A stretch of DNA of 7,302 bases from an uncultured Desulfovibrio sp. Lineage in GTDB: Bacteria > Desulfobacterota > Desulfovibrionia > Desulfovibrionales > Desulfovibrionaceae. The number at the start of each line of letters is the position of its first letter. Position 1 is the first letter of the stretch. The translations under genes and the position numbers were made by a program. Positions 1 through 5,821 of this stretch are shown one piece after another. Under the pieces are notes generated by a model, which did not search any database, had not been told where the DNA came from, and worked only from the letters and a program-made list of their open reading frames with translations. The stretch spans positions 1 to 7,302 of the forward strand of contig CAMWTD010000111.1 of assembly GCA_947177085.1 (NCBI GenBank), written 5' to 3'.

Positions 1-12
1 GTACATGACCTA

Positions 13-38
13 TCCTAGCAATTTCTCCTTAGCTAGGA
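13..38. repeat. 7-bp inverted repeat in the AT-rich left end
   Basis: TCCTAGC (13-19) and GCTAGGA (32-38) are exact reverse complements around a 12-base spacer. Read on the minus strand, the loop carries AAGGAG, a Shine-Dalgarno-like string, and a minus-strand ATG lies at 6-4, at the window edge. No T-tract follows directly on the + strand; the nearest T-run is at 50-54. It could be a weak terminator, an operator, or part of the leader of a divergent gene that lies outside the window. The arms are seen directly; the role is unknown. Confidence 0.4.
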
Positions 39-155
39 CAGCCCCAATATTTTTCCTATACCTATATCGACATTGGTGAAATAAGGGAAAATTTTTCCCG
101 CATCACTCGGGCCACGCAGAAAGAAATAGAGCAAATGCTCAGATTTATTGAGTAA
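33..155 (+). pseudogene. Possible 3' remnant of a lost gene (unrecognised)
   Basis: One frame is open from just after a TAG at 30-32 to a TAA at 153-155 and gives 40 codons. Its last 20 or so residues (ending F-S-R-I-T-R-A-T-Q-K-E-I-E-Q-M-L-R-F-I-E) look like the amphipathic helical tail of a real protein. There is no ATG, GTG or TTG start in this frame before the internal ATG at 135, and the stop at 30-32 cuts it off from upstream sequence, so it cannot be a complete gene as it stands. Base composition is near 40% GC, unlike every other gene here. A hairpin (163-188) follows the stop by 7 bases, as expected for a gene's 3' end. It may equally be chance open frame in AT-rich DNA. I do not recognise a family. 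Confidence 0.25.
85..99. repeat. Near-perfect palindrome, 7-bp arms with one central base
   Basis: GGGAAAA (85-91), T92 and TTTTCCC (93-99) form an almost perfect 15-base palindrome. The short spacing fits a dimeric DNA-binding protein site better than an RNA hairpin, because the single-base centre cannot form a loop without opening several pairs. I could not match it to a known regulator, and no convincing promoter hexamers flank it. It also lies inside the possible gene remnant at 33-155. Confidence 0.35.
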
Positions 156-162
156 ATACCAT

Positions 163-188
163 ATATTTCTGGGCTTCCCATGAAATAT
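163..188. terminator. 11-bp hairpin with one bulge, possible terminator
   Basis: ATATTTC (163-169) pairs with GAAATAT (182-188), and TGGG (170-173) pairs with CCCA (177-180), leaving a CTT loop and one bulged T at 181. It starts 7 bases after the TAA of the possible gene remnant. No T-tract follows on either strand, so it is not a canonical intrinsic terminator. It marks the right edge of the AT-rich segment; GC content climbs from base 191. Confidence 0.35.
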
Positions 189-383
189 CTCAGGGGCGGC
201 CAAAGGCGGGGACAGGCCGCAGGCACATTTCTCTCAAATACCCGGCGATTTGGCCTTCCGGGGCCGTTTGCCCCTTTGGCCAAGTGTGCCGGTGAGCGGG
301 GCCAGCAAGGCGGCACGCCCCGGAACCATGTCGCAGGCACGTGGGCCGCGGCACGCGCAGTTCGGTACAGGCGTCCTGGCGGG

Positions 384-435
384 GCGTCCCTCCTTTTGCC
401 CTGCGGGGCGCTGCCGCGTCCCTTTTGCCCTGCGG
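384..435 (+). repeat. Imperfect direct repeat, two copies about 30 bp apart
   Basis: The 15-mer CCTTTTGCCCTGCGG occurs at 392-406 and again at 421-435. Both copies are preceded by GCGTCCC (384-390 and 416-422), so the repeat unit is GCGTCCC plus TTTTGCCCTGCGG, with three extra bases (TCC) inside the first copy. It lies in the non-coding region upstream of dapF. A local duplication is the simplest explanation; a tandem protein-binding site is possible but unsupported. Confidence 0.6.
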
Positions 436-613
436 CGACAGCCCTGTGTCCGCGGGAGTCCGGAGCCGGCGTCCGCGCGTCGGGTGAGCCTTGCGCCGCC
501 TGAAGCTCCCCATAGAAAGTCGCCAAAACATGCCCCGCCGGCCAGCGCCTTTACTTTTTCACGGCTTCCGGCTAGCGTTTTCTTTTACGCCAACGCGGAA
601 AACGCGGCGGCTC

Positions 614-620
614 AAGGAGG
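614..620 (+). promoter_or_regulatory. Ribosome binding site that fixes the dapF start
   Basis: AAGGAGG, a full match to the anti-Shine-Dalgarno core, lies 4 bases before the ATG at 625. It decides between that start and the 125 further in-frame codons open upstream. Confidence 0.85.
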
Positions 621-624
621 CGTC

Positions 625-1494
625 ATGGCCCGTGAATTGCGGTTCACCAAGATGCAGGGCATCGGCAACGACTATGTCTACATCAATGGATTTGAGCAGG
701 AAGTCTCCAATCCCGGCGAGCTTGCGAAGCATATAAGCGACCGGCACTTCGGCGTGGGCTCGGACGGGCTCGTGCTCATCCTGCCCTCGGCCACGGCCGA
801 TCTTCGGATGCGCATGTTCAACGCGGACGGCACCGAGGCCGAAATGTGCGGCAACGCCACGCGCTGCGTGGGCAAGTTCGCCTATGATCGCGGCCTTGTT
901 AAAAAGGAAATCATCCGTCTCGAGACCGCGGCTGGCGAGAAGGTCATCCGCCTCAAGTTCGAGGGGGGCACCGTCTGCGGGGCCAAGGTGGACATGGGCG
1001 AGCCCATTCTCGTGCCGAGCCGCATTCCCGTGGAGCTCGCGCCCGTGCTCAGCGTGGACGAGGAGGACCGCCGCTGCATCGCCCACCCCATCCAGGTGGA
1101 CGGGCGCACCTATGCGGTGACGGCGGTCTCCATGGGCAATCCCCACGCCGTGGTCTTTATGCGCGGCATCGACGACCTCGACCTGCCGGCCCTCGGCCCT
1201 CTTTTCGAGCATCATCACCTCTTCCCCAAGCGCACCAACACCGAGTTTGTGGAAGTGCTCTCCACCACGAGGATCCGCATGCGCGTGTGGGAGCGCGGCG
1301 CGGGCGAGACGCTGGCCTGCGGCACGGGGGCCTGCGCGGCCGCCGTGGCCTGCATCCTCAACGGCTACACGGGCCGCTCCGTGGATGTGGAGCTCAAGGG
1401 CGGCGTGCTCCATGTGGACTGGGACGAGGCCAGCAACCATGTCTACATGTCCGGCCCGGCGGTGACGGTCTTCGACGGCGTGTATTATCTCTAA
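625..1494 (+). CDS. dapF: Diaminopimelate epimerase
   Basis: This 289-residue protein is the cytoplasmic, cofactor-independent epimerase that converts LL-2,6-diaminopimelate to the meso form, the precursor of lysine and the cross-linking residue of peptidoglycan. Length fits the family (about 275-290). The N-terminal F-T-K-M-Q-G-I-G-N-D (7-16) holds the substrate-binding Asn15. The two catalytic cysteines are both present: C75 in A-E-M-C-G-N-A-T-R-C (72-81) and C232 in G-A-G-E-T-L-A-C-G-T-G-A-C (225-237). N-P-H-A-V at 172-176 is a further family block. The start at 625 is chosen for its ribosome binding site and because the family N-terminus begins there. The nearby dapL encodes the preceding step, 152 bases downstream, which supports a shared role in diaminopimelate synthesis. 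Third codon positions are strongly G/C, like the rest of the cluster. Nothing looks damaged. Confidence 0.97.
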   Translation: MARELRFTKMQGIGNDYVYINGFEQEVSNPGELAKHISDRHFGVGSDGLVLILPSATADLRMRMFNADGTEAEMCGNATRCVGKFAYDRGLVKKEIIRLETAAGEKVIRLKFEGGTVCGAKVDMGEPILVPSRIPVELAPVLSVDEEDRRCIAHPIQVDGRTYAVTAVSMGNPHAVVFMRGIDDLDLPALGPLFEHHHLFPKRTNTEFVEVLSTTRIRMRVWERGAGETLACGTGACAAAVACILNGYTGRSVDVELKGGVLHVDWDEASNHVYMSGPAVTVFDGVYYL

Positions 1495-1550
1495 GCGCCG
1501 GAATGGCGTCCCTGGCGGATACTTCTGACGGATATTTCCGGCACTGGACG

Positions 1551-1575
1551 GGGCGGACGCGCACAGCGCCCGCCC
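1551..1575. repeat. GC-rich hairpin between dapF and dapL
   Basis: GGGCGGACGC (1551-1560) and GCGCCCGCCC (1566-1575) form a 10-base stem with one A-C mismatch and a GCACA loop. It lies 56 bases after the dapF stop. The sequence after it (TCTCCTGT) is not a T-tract, so a canonical intrinsic terminator is unlikely. It could still slow transcription or protect the 3' end of the dapF message. Confidence 0.45.
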
Positions 1576-1616
1576 TCTCCTGTACAACAGCCCAGGCGGC
1601 ATTAACTCTTCCCCAA

Positions 1617-1631
1617 CGCGGCAGCGCCGCG
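1617..1631. repeat. Short palindrome just upstream of the dapL start
   Basis: CGCGGC (1617-1622), AGC, GCCGCG (1626-1631) is a perfect 6-bp stem with a 3-base loop. It ends 4 bases before the weak dapL ribosome binding site (GCGAGG, 1636-1641) and 15 bases before the ATG. A stem this close could influence ribosome access, but in GC-rich DNA such palindromes also arise by chance. Confidence 0.35.
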
Positions 1632-1646
1632 GCAAGCGAGGCTTCC

Positions 1647-2873
1647 ATGACCAGGGTGAACCCCAATTTCCTCAAAATCCAGCGCAACTACCTCTTCGCC
1701 GACATCGCGCGCAAGGTGGCCGACTACAAGGACAGCCACCCGGACGCGCGCGTCATCAGCCTCGGCATCGGCGACGTGACGCGGCCCCTCGTGCCCGCGG
1801 TCGTCAACGCCCTGCACGAGGCCGTGGACGACATGGGCGACGCCGCGCGCTTCCACGGCTACGGGCCCGAGCAGGGCTACGCCTTTTTGCGCGACCTCAT
1901 CATGGAATACGACTACAAGGCCCACGGCGTGGATATCAGGCCGGACGAGATCTTCGTGAGCGACGGCGCCAAGTCCGACGTGGGCAATTTCCAGGAGCTT
2001 TTCGCGCCGGACAGCGTGGTCGCCGTGACCGACCCGGTCTATCCGGTCTATGTGGATTCCAATGTCATGGCCGGCCGCGCGGGCGACTGGAAGGACCACC
2101 ACTGGAGCCGCATCATCTACCTCCCCTGCACGCGCGAGAACGACTTCGTGCCCGCCTATCCCGAAACGCGGCCGGACATCATCTATCTCTGCTATCCCAA
2201 CAATCCCACGGGCACGGTGCTCAAGCGCGCCCAGCTTCAGGGCTGGGTGGACTACGCGCGCGAGCATGGCTGCGTCATCCTGTTCGATTCGGCCTACGAA
2301 GCCTATATCCAGGACGCGGACGTGCCGCACAGCATCTTCGAGCTCGAGGGCGCGCGCGACGTGGCCGTGGAGTTCCGCAGCTTTTCCAAGACGGCCGGCT
2401 TCACGGGCCTGCGCTGCGCCTATACCGTCATCCCCGAAAGCCTCATGGTGGACGACGGCAAGGGCGGGCGCGTGGCGCTCAACGGCTTCTGGAACCGCCG
2501 CCAGTGCACCAAGTACAACGGCTGCCCCTACATCGTGCAGAAGGCCGCCGCCGCCGTGTACAGCGAAAACGGCCGCCGCGAGGTGCGCGACGTTATCCGG
2601 GGCTACCAGCGCAACGCCGCCCTGCTGCGCGAGGCCGTGGCCGGCATGGGCTTGCCCGTGTTGGGCGGCGTGAACGCGCCGTATATCTGGGTGGGCGTGC
2701 CCAAGGGCATGGATTCCTGGGGCTTTTTCGAGCGCCTGCTCAACGAGGCGGCCCTTGTCTGCACGCCGGGCGTGGGCTTCGGCGCCAGCGGCGAGGGCTA
2801 TGTGCGCCTCACGGCCTTCGGCTCGCCCTCGGATACGGAAGAGGCCATCGCGCGCCTGCGCAAGCTCGCCTGA
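1647..2873 (+). CDS. dapL: LL-diaminopimelate aminotransferase
   Basis: This 408-residue class I/II pyridoxal-phosphate aminotransferase converts L-2,3,4,5-tetrahydrodipicolinate plus glutamate directly to LL-diaminopimelate and 2-oxoglutarate, bypassing the acylated DapD-DapC-DapE route. Its length matches the DapL family (about 410). Visible landmarks are N-P-N-F-L-K near the start, S-L-G-I-G-D-V-T-R-P (38-47), H-G-Y-G-P-E-Q-G (70-77), C-Y-P-N-N-P-T-G-T (182-190), D214 and Y217 in F-D-S-A-Y, the cofactor lysine K248 in S-F-S-K-T-A-G-F-T-G, and R387 in Y-V-R-L-T, the likely carboxylate-binding arginine. The frame is open upstream with an ATG at 1503, but the family N-terminus begins at 1647, where GCGAGG (1636-1641) sits 5 bases ahead. 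DapF, the next enzyme of the pathway, is the gene just upstream. Other class I aminotransferases are possible in principle, but the motif set and context favour DapL. Confidence 0.95.
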   Translation: MTRVNPNFLKIQRNYLFADIARKVADYKDSHPDARVISLGIGDVTRPLVPAVVNALHEAVDDMGDAARFHGYGPEQGYAFLRDLIMEYDYKAHGVDIRPDEIFVSDGAKSDVGNFQELFAPDSVVAVTDPVYPVYVDSNVMAGRAGDWKDHHWSRIIYLPCTRENDFVPAYPETRPDIIYLCYPNNPTGTVLKRAQLQGWVDYAREHGCVILFDSAYEAYIQDADVPHSIFELEGARDVAVEFRSFSKTAGFTGLRCAYTVIPESLMVDDGKGGRVALNGFWNRRQCTKYNGCPYIVQKAAAAVYSENGRREVRDVIRGYQRNAALLREAVAGMGLPVLGGVNAPYIWVGVPKGMDSWGFFERLLNEAALVCTPGVGFGASGEGYVRLTAFGSPSDTEEAIARLRKLA

Positions 2874-2900
2874 AGGCGCGCCACCACTTGAGAGGATACC

Positions 2901-5570
2901 ATGAGCAAGAAAACCGAAACGGCAAAAACCAAGGCCCCGGCCGAGCTTACGCCCCGCGAAAAGCTCGACGCCATGGTGGAGCGCGTACGCGCCGCCCAGG
3001 CCAAGTTCGCCCAGTACGACCAGAAGCAGGTGGACGAGATCTTCCAGCATGCGGCGGCCGTGGCCACCTCCAGGCGCATCGAGCTCGCCAAGATGGCCGT
3101 GGCCGAGACCGGCATGGGCATCGTGGAAGACAAGGTCATCAAGAACCACTTCGCCTCGGAATACATCTACAACAAGTACAAGGACAGCAAGACCTGCGGC
3201 GTCATCGAGGACGACCCGGTCTCCGGCTATCGGGAGATCGCCGCGCCGCTCGGGCTCGTGGCCGGCATCGTGCCCACCACCAACCCCACGTCCACGGCCA
3301 TCTTCAAGGCCCTGCTCGCCCTCAAGACGCGCAACGGCATCATCTTTTCGCCGCACCCGCGCGCCAAAAAGAGCACCCGCGAGGCGGCCATGACCATCCT
3401 GCGCGCCGCCGTGGAGGCCGGGGCCCCCGAGGGCATCATCGACTGCATCGAGGAGCCAACGCCCGAGCTCACCCAGGCCCTCATGAGCCACCCGCACATC
3501 AACCTCATCCTCGCCACGGGCGGCCCGGGCATGGTGCACGCGGCCTACAGCTCCGGCACGCCGGCCATCGGCGTGGGCGCGGGCAACACGCCGGTCATCA
3601 TCGACGCCACGGCCGACATCAAGATGGCGGTGAACTCCATCCTGCTCAGCAAGACCTTTGACAACGGCATGATCTGCGCCTCGGAGCAGACAGTGGTCGC
3701 CGAGGCCCCGGTGGCCGACGCCGTGCGCGAGGAATTCATCCGGCGCGGCGCCTTTTTCGCCGACAAGGAAGAGGCCGAGAAGCTCGCGAAAACCATCTTC
3801 GTCAACGGCGCGCTCAATAGCGCCATCGTGGGCCAGTCGGCCGAGCGCATCGCCGAGATGGCGGGCATCACCGTGCCCGAGGGCACCAAGGTGCTCATGG
3901 CCGAGCGCGACGAAGTGCGCGCCGACGACCCCTTCGCGCATGAAAAGCTCTCGCCGGTGCTCGGCTTCTATCGCAGGCCCGACTACGCGGCCTGCCTCGC
4001 CACGGCCGAGGAGCTCGTGGAACTGGGCGGCGCGGGGCACACCTCCGTGCTCTATACCCGCGAGACCAACGACGCCCATATCCGCGCCTTCGAGGACACC
4101 ATGACCACGGGCCGCACCCTCGTGAACATGCCGGCGGCCCAGGGCGCCATCGGCGATGTCTACAACTTCCGCGTGGCCCCGTCCCTCACGCTGGGCTGCG
4201 GGAGCTGGGGCGGCAATTCCGTGAGCGAAAACATCGGGGTGAAGCACCTCATGAACGTCAAGACCGTGGCCGCGCGGCGGGAGAACATGCTCTGGTTCCG
4301 CGTGCCCTCCAAGATCTACTTCAAGCTCGGGGCGCTCAAGCCGGCCCTGGAGGAGCTTTCCGACCGCCGCCGCGCCTGCATCATCACCGACGAGACCATG
4401 GTCAAGCTCGGCCACGTCCACAAGGTGCAGGAAGTGCTGGAGGGCATGGGCATGGACGTGCGCGTGTTCTCGGGCGTGTTGCCGGACCCGGACATCGACA
4501 CCGCGCGCAAGGCGCTCGACATGGTCAACGCCTTCCAGCCCGACCTCTTCATCGCGCTTGGCGGCGGCTCGCCCATGGACGCGGCCAAGATCATCTGGCT
4601 GCTCTACGAAAAGCCGGACATCCGCTTCGAGGACATCGCCCTGCGCTTCATGGACATCAGGAAGCGCGTGGTCTCCTTCCCCGAGCTCGGCAAGAAGGCG
4701 CTCATGGTGGCCATCCCCACCACGTCGGGCACGGGCTCGGAGGTCACGCCCTTCGCGGTCATCACGGACAACAAGACCGGGGTCAAGTACCCGGTGGCCG
4801 ACTACGCGCTCACGCCGGACATGGCCATCGTGGACCCGGAATTCGTCATGGATCTGCCGCCCTCGCTCATCGCCAACGCGGGGCTCGACGTGCTGACCCA
4901 CGCCATCGAGGCCTATACTTCGACGCTCGCCACCAACTTCGCCGACGGCCAGGCCATGGAGGCCATCCGCCTCGTCTTCAAGTACCTGCGCAAATCCTAT
5001 GAAGGCGGCGAGGACAGGCTCGTGCCGCGCGAGAAGATCCACTACGCGGCCACCATGGCGGGCATGGCCTTCGCCAACGCCTTCCTTGGCATCTGCCATT
5101 CGCTGGCGCACACCCTGGGCTCGTATTTCCACCTGCCCCACGGCCTCGCCAACGCCATCATGCTGTCCTACGTCATCGAGTACAACGCCACGGACACGCC
5201 CACCAAGCAGGGGATGCTGCCGCAGTACAAGTATCCCTGGGTGAAGGGGCGCTACGCGCGCATCGCGGACATGCTGCACCTCGCCGACGATGTGGAGGGC
5301 GACGGCCCGGACGCCCGGGCGGAAAAGACCGCACGCCTCGTGCGGGCCATCGAGCAGCTCAAACGCGACCTCAACATCCCCAAGTCGCTGCGCGACGCGG
5401 GCATCGCGGAGGCCGACTTCCTCGCCAAGCTCGACGAGATGTCCGAGCACGCCTTCGACGACCAGTGCACGGTCTCCAACCCGCGCTATCCGCTCATTTC
5501 CGAGCTCAAGGAACTCTACCGCAAGGCCTATTACGGCGAACCGCTCAAGGCCGAGCTAATCAAAAACTAG
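2901..5570 (+). CDS. adhE: Bifunctional acetaldehyde-CoA/alcohol dehydrogenase
   Basis: This 889-residue protein is full length for AdhE (E. coli has 891). It interconverts acetyl-CoA, acetaldehyde and ethanol with NAD(H), and AdhE proteins usually form helical filaments (spirosomes). The N-terminal aldehyde dehydrogenase half (about 15-450) shows G-V-G-A-G-N-T-P (224-231) and the catalytic C259 in N-G-M-I-C-A-S-E-Q. A linker near 450-470 leads to the iron-dependent alcohol dehydrogenase half, with G-G-G-S-P-M-D (554-560), P-T-T-S-G-T-G-S-E-V-T-P-F (606-618) and the four expected metal ligands D663, H667, H733 and H747, with the same spacing as in E. coli. The start follows AGAGGA (2891-2896) by 4 bases. 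Only 27 bases separate it from dapL, so co-transcription is likely, and I see no promoter in that gap. In sulfite-reducing gut bacteria AdhE can also oxidise acetaldehyde released from isethionate, but nothing here points to that pathway. Confidence 0.97.
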   Translation: MSKKTETAKTKAPAELTPREKLDAMVERVRAAQAKFAQYDQKQVDEIFQHAAAVATSRRIELAKMAVAETGMGIVEDKVIKNHFASEYIYNKYKDSKTCGVIEDDPVSGYREIAAPLGLVAGIVPTTNPTSTAIFKALLALKTRNGIIFSPHPRAKKSTREAAMTILRAAVEAGAPEGIIDCIEEPTPELTQALMSHPHINLILATGGPGMVHAAYSSGTPAIGVGAGNTPVIIDATADIKMAVNSILLSKTFDNGMICASEQTVVAEAPVADAVREEFIRRGAFFADKEEAEKLAKTIFVNGALNSAIVGQSAERIAEMAGITVPEGTKVLMAERDEVRADDPFAHEKLSPVLGFYRRPDYAACLATAEELVELGGAGHTSVLYTRETNDAHIRAFEDTMTTGRTLVNMPAAQGAIGDVYNFRVAPSLTLGCGSWGGNSVSENIGVKHLMNVKTVAARRENMLWFRVPSKIYFKLGALKPALEELSDRRRACIITDETMVKLGHVHKVQEVLEGMGMDVRVFSGVLPDPDIDTARKALDMVNAFQPDLFIALGGGSPMDAAKIIWLLYEKPDIRFEDIALRFMDIRKRVVSFPELGKKALMVAIPTTSGTGSEVTPFAVITDNKTGVKYPVADYALTPDMAIVDPEFVMDLPPSLIANAGLDVLTHAIEAYTSTLATNFADGQAMEAIRLVFKYLRKSYEGGEDRLVPREKIHYAATMAGMAFANAFLGICHSLAHTLGSYFHLPHGLANAIMLSYVIEYNATDTPTKQGMLPQYKYPWVKGRYARIADMLHLADDVEGDGPDARAEKTARLVRAIEQLKRDLNIPKSLRDAGIAEADFLAKLDEMSEHAFDDQCTVSNPRYPLISELKELYRKAYYGEPLKAELIKN

Positions 5571-5577
5571 CGCGCTT

Positions 5578-5615
5578 CCGGGCGGCGCGTCCTCTTGCCG
5601 GGGCGCGCCGCCCGG
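5578..5615. terminator. Strong GC hairpin after adhE, possible terminator
   Basis: CCGGGCGGCGCG (5578-5589) is perfectly complementary to CGCGCCGCCCGG (5604-5615), and four more inner positions (5590-5593 with 5600-5603) can pair with two G-U wobbles, leaving a 6-base loop. It starts 7 bases after the adhE stop and ends 11 bases before the next ribosome binding site. No T-tract follows, so it is not a textbook intrinsic terminator. It may be a partial terminator or an RNA-processing and stability element that sets different levels for adhE and the genes downstream. Confidence 0.55.
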
Positions 5616-5635
5616 CATGAGCGCGCGGAGGCATC

Positions 5636-5821
5636 ATGTCCTTTCTCTCGTGGCTGGAACGCCTCTTCGTGCCTTCCCGGCCCTCGGAAAACGAGCCCGA
5701 AGGCGCGATGGAGATGGAGCCGCAACACTCGCCCTTTGAGTGGAACCAGCACATGCGCATCGTCACGGCCATCGTCGTGACCTTTATCTCGGCCTGCGTC
5801 ATGTGGTGGATAGTGGGATGA
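5636..5821 (+). CDS. Small single-pass membrane protein, unrecognised
   Basis: This is a 61-residue protein of unknown function. It begins with a short amphipathic stretch (M-S-F-L-S-W-L-E-R-L-F, 1-11), continues with an acidic, proline- and methionine-containing linker (about 13-38), and ends in one hydrophobic segment (about 41-60, I-V-T-A-I-V-V-T-F-I-S-A) with only Gly61 after it. This is a tail-anchored layout, probably with the N-terminus in the cytoplasm given R41 at the membrane edge. It is coding: GGAGG (5627-5631) lies 4 bases before the ATG, and nearly all third positions are G or C. Its TGA overlaps the start of the queD-like gene in ATGA (5818-5821), so the two are likely translationally coupled. 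I know of no established membrane partner for QueD. The link may be only one of gene order. Confidence 0.85.
   Translation: MSFLSWLERLFVPSRPSENEPEGAMEMEPQHSPFEWNQHMRIVTAIVVTFISACVMWWIVG

Larger units (their letters stand above)
156..613. other. Region without a convincing gene, upstream of dapF
   Basis: About 460 bases separate the AT-rich left end from the dapF ribosome binding site. From about 190 the sequence is GC-rich (42 of 60 bases in 241-300). Open frames exist on both strands, but their translations are rich in Arg, Ala, Gly and Pro, have no recognisable motif, and their apparent starts lack ribosome binding sites. The dapF frame stays open upstream as far as 250, but the family N-terminus begins at 625. 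The stretch holds the hairpin at 163-188 and an imperfect direct repeat at 384-435. The last 80 bases (about 549-600) are richer in T and may carry the dapF promoter. The best hexamer pair I can draw, TTTACT at 550 and TAGCGT at 573 with a 17-base spacer, is poor. Confidence 0.5.

Noticed and set aside
60..110. Search for a Rex-type redox operator that might control adhE
   Set aside because: TTGGTGAAATAAGGGAAA only loosely resembles the inverted TTGTGA-type site and lies almost 3 kb from adhE; I saw no such site in the dapF-dapL or dapL-adhE gaps.
491..519. Possible promoter TTGCGC with a CATAGA-like hexamer upstream of dapF
   Set aside because: The spacing is 14 bases for the better -10 match, and the 17-base alternative gives a poor hexamer. 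It is not distinguishable from chance.
180..526. Overlapping open frames on both strands upstream of dapF
   Set aside because: Low-complexity Arg/Pro/Gly/Ala translations, no ribosome binding sites and no motifs; long frames on opposite strands are expected by chance at this GC content.
250..624. In-frame N-terminal extension of dapF by 125 codons
   Set aside because: The added residues are Arg/Pro/Ala-rich and unlike the family. The exact AAGGAGG before 625 and the family N-terminus beginning there settle the start.
1287..1646. In-frame extension of dapL back into dapF, including an ATG at 1503
   Set aside because: The DapL family N-terminus begins at 1647. The extension has no family similarity and part of it overlaps dapF in another frame.
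1602..5450. A 1282-codon open frame on the minus strand across dapL and adhE
   Set aside because: It is antisense to two firmly identified genes and arises from their high third-position GC. Its translation is rich in His, Val, Gly, Asp and Ala with no domain motif.
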